Positions 25,134 through 34,668 of a DNA stretch of 64,000 nt are shown here, in pieces; position 1 is the stretch's first letter; every line of letters starts with the position of its first letter. The notes under the pieces are model-generated. The model saw nothing but the letters and a program-made list of their open reading frames with translations. It made no database searches and had not been told where the DNA came from. A program made the position numbers and the translations under genes. The stretch lies in contig NZ_FXBA01000001.1 of NCBI RefSeq assembly GCF_900177705.1, positions 806,001-870,000 of the forward strand, given 5' to 3'. The DNA comes from Fibrobacter sp. UWB15 (GTDB taxonomy: Bacteria; Fibrobacterota; Fibrobacteria; Fibrobacterales; Fibrobacteraceae).

Positions 25134-26420
25134 TTACTTCTTCGGTTCGATAACTTCGAGCCCGCCCATGTACGGACGCAGCACTTCAGGAATCTTGAGA
25201 GAGCCGTCCTTCTGCTGGTAGTTGTCGCAGATGCCGACCATCACGCGCGGAGTGGCGAGGCCGGAACCGTTCAGCGTGTGGACGTAGACGTTCTTGCCGT
25301 TAATCTTCGTCTTGATGTTTGCGCGGCGGGCCTGGTAGTCTTCGAAGTTCGAGCAGGAGCTGACTTCGAGCCACTTCTTTTCGACCGGAGCGTAAACTTC
25401 GAGGTCATAGCACTTGGCGGCACCGAAACCGAGGTCGCCCTTGCAGAGGGCCAAGCGGTGGTAGGGGAGGCCGAGCTTTTCCAGGAGCTTTTCGCCGAAG
25501 CGGGTGAGCTCTTCGTGGTCTTCGTAGCTGTGTTCGGGGTGAGCGAAGTAGACCATTTCGACCTTGTTGAACTGGTGCAGGCGCAGCAGTCCGCGGGTGT
25601 CCTTGCCGTAAGAGCCAGCTTCGCGGCGGAAGCAGGCGGAGTAGGCGCAGATGCGCTTCGGGAGTTCGGATTCCGGAATCACTTCGCCGGAGTAGAGGTT
25701 AGTCAGAGGCACTTCTGCGGTCGGGATGAGGAACAGGTCGTCGTCTTTGTCGCAGCGGTACATGTCTTCTTCGAACTTCGGGAGCTGGCCCGTGCCGCGC
25801 ATGGTGTTGCGAGTCACCAAGTACGGCGGCGTGAATTCTTCGAAGCCGTTCTTCATGTGTTCGTCGAGGAAGAATTGGATGAGGGCACGTTCCAGGCGGG
25901 AACCGAGACCGCGGTAAACCGGGAAGCCGGAACCGGAAATCTTTGCGCCACGTTCGAAGTCAAAAATGCCGAGGCGTTCGCCCAAAGTCTTGTGGTCCAC
26001 GCGGGCGAAGTCGTCGTTCTTGGTGTAGTAGTCGGCGGGAATCGGGCCGTCTTTTTCGACCACGTTGTCGCTAGAGTCCTTGCCTTCCGGAGAACGCGGA
26101 GCGATGTTCGGCACGTGCATGAGCATTTCGGTCTGCTTGTAGTCGAGTTCCTTGAGCTTCTTGTCGAGTTCGTCGATCTTGTTGCCGAGTTCGCGTGTGG
26201 CGGCCTGAGCTTCGTCTGCGTTTTCGCCCTTCTTCTTGAGTTCGCCAATGCGCTTGGACTGTGCGTTGCGTTCGCTCTTGAGGCGTTCGACTTCAGTGAG
26301 GAGCGGGCGGCGTTCGTTATCGACGGCGAGCACGTCACGAAGGCTTACGGTCGTATATTTCTTTTCGGTTTCAGCAATGTAGTATTCCGGATTTTCACGG
26401 ATCTTTTTGATATCAAGCAT
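25134..26420 (-). CDS. serS: Seryl-tRNA synthetase
   Basis: 428 residues. An N-terminal helical arm (about 30-110, rich in Lys/Glu with EVERLKSERNAQSKRIGELK) that contacts the tRNA is followed by the class II catalytic core. Motif 2 is CFRREAGSYGKDTRGLLRLHQF; motif 3 lies in NGSGLATPRVMVGICDNYQQ. It charges tRNA-Ser. GAGG stands 7 bases before the ATG. The gene is preceded by a 213-bp divergent intergenic region without a T-box or other recognisable leader. Confidence 0.97.
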   Translation of the reverse strand: MLDIKKIRENPEYYIAETEKKYTTVSLRDVLAVDNERRPLLTEVERLKSERNAQSKRIGELKKKGENADEAQAATRELGNKIDELDKKLKELDYKQTEMLMHVPNIAPRSPEGKDSSDNVVEKDGPIPADYYTKNDDFARVDHKTLGERLGIFDFERGAKISGSGFPVYRGLGSRLERALIQFFLDEHMKNGFEEFTPPYLVTRNTMRGTGQLPKFEEDMYRCDKDDDLFLIPTAEVPLTNLYSGEVIPESELPKRICAYSACFRREAGSYGKDTRGLLRLHQFNKVEMVYFAHPEHSYEDHEELTRFGEKLLEKLGLPYHRLALCKGDLGFGAAKCYDLEVYAPVEKKWLEVSSCSNFEDYQARRANIKTKINGKNVYVHTLNGSGLATPRVMVGICDNYQQKDGSLKIPEVLRPYMGGLEVIEPKK

Positions 26421-26470
26421 TTGATTGCCTCGGATGATAAAAATTTTACGCGGAAAAGATAGTTAATTCG

Positions 26471-26499
26471 GAATTCGGATTTCGAAATTCGGATTTCAA
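26471..26499. repeat. Short direct repeat AATTCGGATTTC
   Basis: GAATTCGGATTTCGA is followed at once by AATTCGGATTTC in the serS-esterase divergent region. It is another case of short-word tandem repetition in the gene-free parts of this window. Confidence 0.6.
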
Positions 26500-26531
26500 A
26501 ATGCTGAAAAAAGGAGTGCAAATTAATTTTC

Positions 26532-26555
26532 TGTGTTGTCTTTTGCAACAACACA
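26532..26555. promoter_or_regulatory. Inverted repeat in the serS-esterase divergent region
   Basis: TGTGTTGT and ACAACACA form an 8-bp dyad around CTTTTGCA. Its position between divergent genes, about 78 bp before the esterase ATG, fits an operator, but no regulator is known. Confidence 0.35.
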
Positions 26556-26632
26556 ATTGAATCGTGGAATGTTTTAATCCTATTTTTTCGGTATATATTA
26601 TCCCTAGGTATCATATACATAGGGAGTGAAAA

Positions 26633-27784
26633 ATGAAATACTTGTTACCAATTTTGGCAGCAGCGTCGATGTCTTTTGCCCAATGGGGCGGCTGGGGCGG
26701 AGGCGGTGGAGGAAAAACTCTTAACGACTACAAAAAGATGTCCGTTTCGGGTCGAGAAATCCATGTCTATGCCCCGTCGGATCTTAAGGAAAATAGCCCG
26801 TTGCTCATTTCATGTCACGGTATGGACCAGGACCCCAATTACCAGCAATCCAACACCCACTGGGAAGCTGTAGCCGATACGGCGGGCTTTGTGGTTGTTT
26901 ACCCGAGAGGCGGTACGGGCATGAGTACCTGGGATATCCAGGGCGATAAGGATACCAAGTGGATGACCGAAATCATCGACCAGATGTACACCGACTACAA
27001 GATCGATAAGAAACGCGTGTATCTTTCTGGCTTCTCGATGGGTGGCATGTTCACCTATCATTCTATGAGCAAGATTGCCGACAAGATCGCCGCCTTTGCG
27101 CCTACTTCTGGTACGAACGTGTTCGGTGCGTCCAAGGCGATGCGTCCGGTGCCTATCATCCATCCGCATGGAACTAACGATGATGTGCTGAATTACAGCC
27201 AGGTGGAAGGCTTCATCAAGAATTACCGTGACCAGTTCAACTGCCCGGCTCAGGCAAAAGAAGAAACGAATTATCCCAATGCCGAAAATAATGGTGCTAC
27301 GATGTACACTTGGGGCCCTTGCGACAAGGGTGTCTATATTAAGCACTTGAAGCTCCCTGGCCGTGGTCACAGCCCCTCCAAGGCAGATGTCTCCGATATC
27401 TGGAACTTCATCAAGCAGTGGGATGTAAACGGCCTTATTAGCGAAAAGCCTGAACCGGAATCCTCTTCTAGCGAAGTGGCGTCTTCTTCTTCTGAAGCTC
27501 CGAAGTCCTCTAGCAGTGTAAAGCCCGCAGAATCTTCTAGCTCGGGTAATCCTCAGGCTTTGCTCGAAGATCTTAGCTTGGCCTCGGTCTCTGTCTATAA
27601 GTCTTCAGACAACAGCATCATGGTTGCTAACGCTCAGGGCAAGTCCATCACCGTGTTCAATAGCCTTGGCAACGTCGTTAGCACGACGACCCGTGGCATT
27701 GCAGGCGCCCAGAAGGTTTACACTGGAGCCAAGGGCGTGTACATTGTGAAGGTCGGTTCTAGAACGTTCAAGACCTCGCTTTAA
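26633..27784 (+). CDS. Secreted CE1-like esterase (feruloyl/acetyl xylan or PHB depolymerase-like)
   Basis: 383 residues with a signal peptide ending near SFAQWGG, then a glycine-rich stretch. The alpha/beta-hydrolase domain (about 30-270) has HGMDQDP as oxyanion region, nucleophile Ser135 in GFSMGG, an Asp near HPHGTNDD (183/184) and His246 in GRGHSP. This is the LpqC/CE1 layout that includes feruloyl and acetyl esterases. Two Ser-rich linkers (ESSSSEVASSSSEAPKSSSS region) lead to a C-terminal beta domain ending GVYIVKVGSRTFKTSL, as in type IX-sorted or Fibrobacter exported proteins. Plant-wall ester cleavage is inferred from the family and from the xylanase nearby. GGGAGTG precedes the ATG. 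Confidence 0.88.
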   Translation: MKYLLPILAAASMSFAQWGGWGGGGGGKTLNDYKKMSVSGREIHVYAPSDLKENSPLLISCHGMDQDPNYQQSNTHWEAVADTAGFVVVYPRGGTGMSTWDIQGDKDTKWMTEIIDQMYTDYKIDKKRVYLSGFSMGGMFTYHSMSKIADKIAAFAPTSGTNVFGASKAMRPVPIIHPHGTNDDVLNYSQVEGFIKNYRDQFNCPAQAKEETNYPNAENNGATMYTWGPCDKGVYIKHLKLPGRGHSPSKADVSDIWNFIKQWDVNGLISEKPEPESSSSEVASSSSEAPKSSSSVKPAESSSSGNPQALLEDLSLASVSVYKSSDNSIMVANAQGKSITVFNSLGNVVSTTTRGIAGAQKVYTGAKGVYIVKVGSRTFKTSL

Positions 27785-27808
27785 GAATTAACCAAATTCT
27801 TGCCTTAA

Positions 27809-27838
27809 AGACACTCCCTTTGGGAGTGTTTTTTTTAA
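27809..27838 (+). terminator. Rho-independent terminator after the esterase
   Basis: AAGACACTCCC TTT GGGAGTG followed by eight T residues, immediately before the lptE start. Confidence 0.93.
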
Positions 27839-27847
27839 ATTTGCAAT

Positions 27848-28360
27848 ATGTTTTCTAGGAACGTGTCTCGTTTACTTTGTTTAGTCGCTGTCGCTCTATT
27901 TGCGGGGCTTTTGAGTGGTTGCTACAGCTTTACGGCGTCGACGCTCCCGAGCCATATCAAGACGGTCAAGATTCACGAAGTCGAAGACAAGACGCTTGAC
28001 CCGGTGCTTGCCAACAACATTCGTGAGGGCGTGGTCGAGATGTTCCGCAAGAATGCAGGCGGCGTGCGCCTTGTAACCGGTGACGCCACGGCAGACTTCG
28101 AGATGACTCTCTTAAGCTATACGAACAAGCCCGAAAACTACAACAGCAACAGCGATGTCGAAACATACCGCGTGACAATCCGCGTGAGCGTCAAGTTCTT
28201 TGATAACGTGAAGGATAAGGTGATTTACGAATCTAAGTCTCTCAGTGCAGAAGGCACCTACGACGTGCAGGCGAATGAAACTGAAGACCGTCATGGCCAG
28301 GCCCGCGCCATTGAAAAACTCCAAGACCTGATTATCACAAATGCATTGGCAAAGTGGTAA
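27848..28360 (+). CDS. lptE: LptE-like LPS-assembly lipoprotein
   Basis: 170 residues. A lipoprotein signal ends in the lipobox LLSGC (Cys25). The mature protein begins YSFTASTLPSHIKTVKIHEV and continues with NNIREGVVEMFRKN and a beta-sheet rich core, the pattern of LptE in Bacteroidetes and related phyla. LptE plugs LptD and helps place lipopolysaccharide in the outer leaflet of the outer membrane. lptD is not in the window. The start is 10 bp after the esterase terminator, leaving little room for a promoter outside it. The following 180 bp to the NUDIX gene is AT-rich; it contains a CACCGCC/GGGCGGTG stem (about 28368-28398) without a T-run and nothing else I can support. Confidence 0.85.
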   Translation: MFSRNVSRLLCLVAVALFAGLLSGCYSFTASTLPSHIKTVKIHEVEDKTLDPVLANNIREGVVEMFRKNAGGVRLVTGDATADFEMTLLSYTNKPENYNSNSDVETYRVTIRVSVKFFDNVKDKVIYESKSLSAEGTYDVQANETEDRHGQARAIEKLQDLIITNALAKW

Positions 28361-28540
28361 AAAAATACACCGCCTTTGATAGAATCTCGGGCGGTGCTAG
28401 GGGTTGGTTTGGATATCTATAATGTAAAATTATTACACAAAAAAGGTCATAGAAAATCTTGTAAAATATTTTTTCACAATGACTTACGTGTTTTTTTGCG
28501 TGTAAATGTAACTTTTTCCCCCGCTTTTTAAAGGGCGCGA

Positions 28541-29032
28541 TTACCCTTGTGTGACGTCGCTCACGGTCACGGGTTCTTCGTTCAGCAAGGCTTCGGTCAG
28601 GGAGCTTCCCTTGTAGGTGAGCTTGAGTGAAAAGAAAGGCGCGCCTCGTTCAAGGAGTGCCAAGAAAATGAGGTCGCCGTCCCAGTGGGGGAGCTTGGCC
28701 ACGTCTTCCTTGGCAACCCATTCGAGCGTGCCTTCGTCGCATTCCTTGAGCGTGCCGGTAAACTCGGTCGCCGTGAACAGGTGCATGAACTCGGTCTGGT
28801 CCATGCCGTCGCTAATGAAGGTGACAATCCCTCTGTACTTGGGGCGAATCAGCGTGAGGCCCGTTTCTTCGAGAGCCTCGCGCTTGATGCAGTCCTCGGG
28901 AGATTCCCATTCCTCGAACTTGCCGCCAATGCCGATCCACTTGTCCTTGTTGATGTCGTTTTTCTTCTTGACGCGGTGGAGCAGCAAGTACTTGCCGTCT
29001 TGTTCGATGTAGCAGAGGGTTGTGTTGAGCAT
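28541..29032 (-). CDS. NUDIX hydrolase (MutT-type)
   Basis: 163 residues from the ATG at 29032; the frame opens further to a TTG at 29074, but those extra codons are made of the short repeat at 29036-29060, so the ATG is preferred although neither has a strong ribosome site. The Nudix box is complete: GKFEEWESPEDCIKREALEE then TGL, with the REALEE glutamates that bind metal. The N-terminus LNTTLCYIEQDGKYLLLHR is typical of 8-oxo-dGTP diphosphatase-like members. Substrate is probably an oxidised nucleotide, not proven by sequence. Confidence 0.9.
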   Translation of the reverse strand: MLNTTLCYIEQDGKYLLLHRVKKKNDINKDKWIGIGGKFEEWESPEDCIKREALEETGLTLIRPKYRGIVTFISDGMDQTEFMHLFTATEFTGTLKECDEGTLEWVAKEDVAKLPHWDGDLIFLALLERGAPFFSLKLTYKGSSLTEALLNEEPVTVSDVTQG

Positions 29033-29035
29033 TTT

Positions 29036-29060
29036 AGTAGACAGTAGGAAGTAGACAGTG
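29036..29060. repeat. AGTAGACAGTAGGAAG-family short repeat, copy 3
   Basis: AGTAGACAGTAGGAAGTAGA then CAGTG, directly upstream of the NUDIX ATG, the same place relative to a gene start as copies 1 and 2. Confidence 0.8.
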
Positions 29061-29074
29061 ATTAGTGTGAGCAA

Positions 29075-29100
29075 AAAGCGACCGGTATTAACCGGTCGTG
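29075..29100 (-). terminator. Rho-independent terminator of leuB
   Basis: Perfect 8-bp stem CGACCGGT/ACCGGTCG (29079-29086, 29091-29098) with a 4-base loop; the minus strand continues with CTTTTTG. Confidence 0.88.
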
Positions 29101-29126
29101 TTTGCGATTAGCCCAAAGCCTTGATC

Positions 29127-29172
29127 CGTGAGCCACAAGCGGCTCGTCTTAACGAGCCGTGGTGGCGAGAGC
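29127..29172 (+). repeat. 46-bp structured element, copy B
   Basis: CGTGAGCCACAAGC, core GGCTCGTCTTAACGAGCC, then GTGGTGGCGAGAGC. Flanks are identical to copy A (25070-25115), while the core differs but pairs perfectly. It lies between the leuB stop and its terminator, in the opposite orientation to leuB. Confidence 0.85.
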
Positions 29173-29202
29173 ACTTGCCAATCGTAGGTTCTATAGTAGC
29201 AC

Positions 29203-30324
<1,122 letters not shown>

Positions 30325-30373
30325 TCAAATTTAGTAAAATTATGGGTGAAGGGCGCTTTTTTGCGGGTGATGT

Positions 30374-31426
30374 ATGCTTTATAGAGTTCTGATTCTTTTG
30401 ATTTTGGCGGTTTTGGCTGGGTGTCACCCAAAGCCAAAGTGCTCTCCTTCGGGATGGTGCCCTAATGAAGTGAGTCCCGGAATCTCGGAACAACAGTATC
30501 ACAACAGTTTGGAATATTGCTCTTCTTGGATTAATTCGCACTCTAACAGAGCCGATTTTATTGACACTATACCCCGTAAAGCGTTACTGTACAAGGCGTG
30601 TTCGACGAGTGTAGAAGGAGAGAACCTGTGGTATCCCTGCGATTTAGACACCTCATTACTTGTTCGAATTCTTAAAAATTTTAATTCTCGTGATCCTGTA
30701 AAAGATTTGGAAACAAGGGTGAATCATATTTCATATGCAGATATGGTGCTTAACTCTGGTGTTGTAGGCTTTTCTCATCTTTATCAGAATGAAGATGGAT
30801 CCTATGATGCAATTTGTGCTTCCAAAGATAGCGTGAAGTGCGATTTTTTGTATGCTAATGTTGTTGTTTCTAAAAAGATGAAGCCATCTGCTAAATATTG
30901 GCCAAAGAAATACAATTTCTTGATTGGCGAAGATTTTGGTGCAAAAGATGAACTTTCTGCATTGCTTGATTCGGTGTATGAAAAAGAAATCTATGTGAAG
31001 GAAAGTGCGCGAGATTCCTTAATAGACTTTGACATGTGTTATAAGGATGGATTTGCAGAACCTTGTATCATGGATTCTGCTGTCGTGGAACATGTTCGTA
31101 AAGTTATAAAAAGGCGGCTAGATACTTTAGTCTCATTTACCTATCAGTATGGGAGTTGGTATACAGATCAATTCTTTGCAGGGAGCGTTTCCAGCAAACA
31201 TCAATGTTATTCTAAAGATGGAATTCATTGCTCGGAGTTATTTGCTCTGGTTCGCTGGAATGATGAAATGCATTGGCAGATTGACACAAAGTCTCTGGGC
31301 GTATGTCGCTTTGATTTAGGGGATTTGTATTATTCCTGTCGAGATGAATTGGCTAGCGATGTGATTTGGCATGACGGATTGTCCATCTATAAGAAAGATG
31401 GTACGTTTGTGAGAAACGTGCCATAA
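30374..31426 (+). CDS. Lipoprotein of unknown function, AT-rich gene
   Basis: 350 residues. The N-terminus MLYRVLILLILAVLAGC is a compact lipoprotein signal (Cys17). The mature protein has many Cys residues, including GWCPNE, LEYCSSW, ICASKDSVKCDF, DMCYKDGFAEPC, HQCYSKDGIHC, and long charged/aromatic stretches. I recognise no family. By eye the gene is clearly more AT-rich than leuB or serS, with frequent TTT/AAA/ATT codons, which may mean recent acquisition or weak expression. It converges with the xylanase gene, 2 bp between stops. Confidence 0.75.
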   Translation: MLYRVLILLILAVLAGCHPKPKCSPSGWCPNEVSPGISEQQYHNSLEYCSSWINSHSNRADFIDTIPRKALLYKACSTSVEGENLWYPCDLDTSLLVRILKNFNSRDPVKDLETRVNHISYADMVLNSGVVGFSHLYQNEDGSYDAICASKDSVKCDFLYANVVVSKKMKPSAKYWPKKYNFLIGEDFGAKDELSALLDSVYEKEIYVKESARDSLIDFDMCYKDGFAEPCIMDSAVVEHVRKVIKRRLDTLVSFTYQYGSWYTDQFFAGSVSSKHQCYSKDGIHCSELFALVRWNDEMHWQIDTKSLGVCRFDLGDLYYSCRDELASDVIWHDGLSIYKKDGTFVRNVP

Positions 31427-31428
31427 TT

Positions 31429-32688
31429 CTACCGTGCAATCCGCACTTGCTTTACGGTGCCGTTCTTCACGGAGCGGAGCATGTAGACGCCCTGGACCTT
31501 GATGTCGCTTGTATTCTGGAGTGTCGAAACAGCCTCGTCCATGGTGTAGGCGCGCAGGCGGCCGAGTCGGACGCCGTTCAGGTCGAATACGTCGTACGCC
31601 TGGAGGGTATTCGCCTGCAGGTGGAGGCTGCTGCCGATTGCAATCGTGGAATCGGCAATAGTCGTGTCCCTCGCAGTGGTATCTTCCTGAAAATTGAAAT
31701 ATTCCTTGAGCCATGTCATTGCCGGGCGGTCTTCACCATCCCTGATGAGGCCGCAACAGTTAATCCCTGGGTTTGTGATGCATTGCATTAAGGATTGCCC
31801 ATAGAGATAGCCCCATAGGGTGACTCCTACTACATATTCGGTTTCCATGAAAACAGGAATATGTTCCGCGAAGCAGTTTTTTTGAATACTGTCTATTTCA
31901 TTGCTGATGTTGTATTCAGAAATGAGTAGAGGCGTTTCTGTTTTCTCGTAAATCTCCTGAAGGGCGTTCTTGAGCAAGTCTGGATTGTAGCATTTCATGG
32001 GGCCGGTTCCCATCACAATCAAATCGTTGCCTTCAAGTCCGTAGGCGTCAACTGGGGCCCCGTTGTTCTTGATCGTATTGATTAGGTCGATCCCTTCATT
32101 TCTTTCCCACTGGATTGTGTTGTAGTCGTTGTAAATGAGGATTGCTTGGGGCCAGCGTTCGCGGGCCATCTTGAATGCGGTGGTTATGAATTTATAGTCT
32201 TCGTTGTCGCCGCCAAGGGCTTCGATAATTTTGTTGTTGCTGCCTATTTGTGAATGGATTCGCCTGGCTTCACTGACCACGTTGATGTATTCTAGATCCG
32301 GATAACGCTCCGCAACGGCATCGAACCACGCGGTAATGGCTTCTTTTGTTTCGTCCGCACTAAGGTCTCTAAGCCAAGAAGGGTTTCCCGAAGCCCATAA
32401 TAGGGCATGAAATTTGAATGTAGCCTTGTTCTCTTTTGCCCAGTTGTAGGGGATGTCGCATTCGGAAAAATCGAAGGTGCCGCGAGTTTGTTCGACGGTT
32501 CGCCAAGTGCATTGCCTTTCTGGGGTAATCTGATTCCAATAAGTCCCGAAGTCAGAAGGGACAGGCCCTTCGACAGTTGTACTGCCGAGGAACTTTGCCG
32601 CACCGTCGGCAAGGCCAAGGGCGAAAACGCTACTCACGGCCACGCACAAAAGGGCCACAGGCGCAATTTTTAAAATTCTAGAAGTCAT
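31429..32688 (-). CDS. Secreted GH10 endo-xylanase-like protein with altered active-site motif
   Basis: 419 residues with a signal peptide ending near VFALGLADG. The GH10 barrel is clear: WNQITPERQCTWRTVEQTRG (51-70), then FHALLWASGNPSWL, the acid/base strand INVVSEA with Glu140, and the nucleophile strand LLISEYN with Glu258. Two departures are visible: the usual Asn before the acid/base glutamate is Ser139, and the usual His-x-x-x-W-H strand reads LLWASGN. A C-terminal extension after about 340 ends GVYMLRSVKNGTVKQVRIAR and contains VFDLNGVRLGR, a Fibrobacter-type C-terminal module. Xylan cleavage is probable, with uncertain efficiency. Confidence 0.88.
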   Translation of the reverse strand: MTSRILKIAPVALLCVAVSSVFALGLADGAAKFLGSTTVEGPVPSDFGTYWNQITPERQCTWRTVEQTRGTFDFSECDIPYNWAKENKATFKFHALLWASGNPSWLRDLSADETKEAITAWFDAVAERYPDLEYINVVSEARRIHSQIGSNNKIIEALGGDNEDYKFITTAFKMARERWPQAILIYNDYNTIQWERNEGIDLINTIKNNGAPVDAYGLEGNDLIVMGTGPMKCYNPDLLKNALQEIYEKTETPLLISEYNISNEIDSIQKNCFAEHIPVFMETEYVVGVTLWGYLYGQSLMQCITNPGINCCGLIRDGEDRPAMTWLKEYFNFQEDTTARDTTIADSTIAIGSSLHLQANTLQAYDVFDLNGVRLGRLRAYTMDEAVSTLQNTSDIKVQGVYMLRSVKNGTVKQVRIAR

Positions 32689-32771
32689 AGCTATCCATTA
32701 TAAACATATATTCCCTTTAGGGATAAATTCCCAGGGTTGCGCTGTTTGTCGTGGATAATACGTCAATATGC

Positions 32772-32796
32772 AAAAAGGAACCTTGCGGTTCCTTTC
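32772..32796 (-). terminator. Rho-independent terminator of the 32817 lipoprotein gene
   Basis: On the minus strand AAAGGAACC GCAA GGTTCCTTTTT, about 20 bp after the stop. Confidence 0.92.
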
Positions 32797-32816
32797 TGCT
32801 TGTTTTGGCTTTGAAA

Positions 32817-34610
32817 TTATTCGTCGGCAGCGGTGCTCTTGGGCTTAGCGCAGCGGTCCCTAGACCAGTTGGTTTGCTTGAAGCAGGCACTTCTGGTGTA
32901 GCAACATCCGTAGGCGTTGACGTTGCCAAGATCTTCGCAATTGCAAGCGATTCCGTCTCCATTAGGTTCTTCACCATCAACAGCGTCAACAAGGTCTCCG
33001 TTGGAGCAGACAACCATGAATCCCCCAGTGTGATAAGCCTTGTTAATGCAGGTCTGCAGGGTGTTGTGGCATTTGCCGAAGTAGGTTCCCAAGGCGTTGC
33101 ACGATACGCGGCGCGTCTCGTTTGTAAGGTCAAACTCGAAAGGCCCCACTCGGTCATTAACGTCAGTGTGGGTATAGTCTTTCCAGTTGTATCCTGTAAC
33201 GGTCTTCACAGCCATTTTTTCTTCGGGAATCAGGGCCTTCCATTTTTTTTTCGTTTCGAAATCCCTGAACGGAGGGTAGGCGGGGTCTTCATCCTTGAGA
33301 ATTTGTTTGCAACGTTCCTCATCGTAGCAGGGATTTGGATTGGAGGGAGCTCCCACCATTGGTTCACCCCAGCATGGATCACAATCAGAACATTGGTCTA
33401 TGTCGCATTCGATTTCCATCTTCTGTGGATCGGTGCCTTCTCTACAAGCGACGGGGCATTGGTAATACTCCTTGTCGAGCGGGTCGAACTTGTTATGGAG
33501 CCGTTCCCATTGTCCGTCGACGCACCTGTACATGACGGCATTGTTGTTGATGTCGTTGTCGCACCTCAGTTCTCCGTTAAGGCATTCGCCGCAGATGGCC
33601 TTGTCGGTACGGCACGACTTGTTGCCGCATATGGAAACGGCCTTCTTGGCTTCGCCGGCGACGCATTCGTAGACGGTTCCCTTTCCTTCGTCATCGTTGG
33701 TGCATGTGTGTTCGTAGTTCGTGCACTCGCCGCAACCGTTGTCGCGCGGGTCGCAGGATTTACCGTCACAACTTTCAGTTACTTTCTTGCCCTTTTCGCA
33801 GTGGGTGACGGTCGCCTTGAAGTTCTTGTCTTCGGTACAGGTCTGTACGTCATTGAGGCATTCGCCGCAGTCTGTGCCCTCTTCGTTACAAGAGACCGTG
33901 CCGCACGAGCGGTTCACGACGATTCCCTTCACGCATTCCTTGACAATGCCGATACTTGCGGGGCTGTCGGAGCATGTACTCTTGTAGCTGTCGTCGCACT
34001 CGATTTCAACAGCGTCCTTGTTCGCACATTCCTTGCTCTTGGTGTTGCAGAGAACGCCTTCGTCGCAGGAGACTTCGTCGCAGACGCAAGCCCCGTCTTT
34101 TGCCGTACCGCCAGATGCCTTGCACAAGTCGGCGAATGTGGTCACGGTCGAGGAAGAACTGGCGGTGGAGTCTATGTCAGTTGGTTTGCTCTGGTTGCCG
34201 CAGATGCCCGTGATGGTGTTGCAGACCGCACCGACATCGCAGAGCTCGTTTTTACAGGAGCAGGCACCGTCTTTTACCTTGCCGCCGGAAGCCTTGCACA
34301 ATTCGGTAAATTTATCGAGTTCCGCCTTGGTCATGGACGAGGAACTTGCTTTTTGGCTAGACGAACTTGAGGAACCAGTCGATTCCTTGGTGGCAACGGG
34401 AACCCAGTTCGCGTCGTCGCAGTAATACTGGGCGTCTTCTTTTTTGGCGTAGACGGTATCGCCTTGGTTGTCTTCTCCGCAAATTCCGAGTTCGTAAATC
34501 GAGTTGACTTCGGTAATCACCTTGCGGCTTGAAGAGTCGTCGTCGCTACAGGCAACGAAAAAAGCGGCTGCAGTGAGTGCAGGAAACAAAAGGAATGAAA
34601 TTTTTTTCAT
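32817..34610 (-). CDS. Large Cys-rich repeat lipoprotein
   Basis: 597 residues with lipobox FFVAC (Cys21) and serine linkers (GSSSSSSQKASSSS, STASSSS). Residues 40-72 carry one Cys...Cys...Trp unit (LGICGEDN ... YYCDDANWVPV) like those repeated in the FISUMP lipoproteins. Two copies of an LCKASGG.xKDGAC.C module follow, then about four 40-45 residue units beginning CGEC.N and containing KSC (about 205-375), the last ending YRCVDGQWERL. The C-terminal 220 residues are less repetitive, with CNALGTYFGKCHNTLQTCIN. All this points to a disulfide-rich surface protein. No catalytic motif is visible. AGAGG precedes the ATG. Confidence 0.82.
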   Translation of the reverse strand: MKKISFLLFPALTAAAFFVACSDDDSSSRKVITEVNSIYELGICGEDNQGDTVYAKKEDAQYYCDDANWVPVATKESTGSSSSSSQKASSSSMTKAELDKFTELCKASGGKVKDGACSCKNELCDVGAVCNTITGICGNQSKPTDIDSTASSSSTVTTFADLCKASGGTAKDGACVCDEVSCDEGVLCNTKSKECANKDAVEIECDDSYKSTCSDSPASIGIVKECVKGIVVNRSCGTVSCNEEGTDCGECLNDVQTCTEDKNFKATVTHCEKGKKVTESCDGKSCDPRDNGCGECTNYEHTCTNDDEGKGTVYECVAGEAKKAVSICGNKSCRTDKAICGECLNGELRCDNDINNNAVMYRCVDGQWERLHNKFDPLDKEYYQCPVACREGTDPQKMEIECDIDQCSDCDPCWGEPMVGAPSNPNPCYDEERCKQILKDEDPAYPPFRDFETKKKWKALIPEEKMAVKTVTGYNWKDYTHTDVNDRVGPFEFDLTNETRRVSCNALGTYFGKCHNTLQTCINKAYHTGGFMVVCSNGDLVDAVDGEEPNGDGIACNCEDLGNVNAYGCCYTRSACFKQTNWSRDRCAKPKSTAADE

Positions 34611-34668
34611 TTTAGCCTCTGCTTTTATCTTTTGTTCAAATATATCTAGAATTTAGGGAGGTGTCAAA

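Noticed and set aside
28361-28400. Terminator after lptE
   Set aside because: A CACCGCC/GGGCGGTG stem exists, but the loop is long and no T-run follows.
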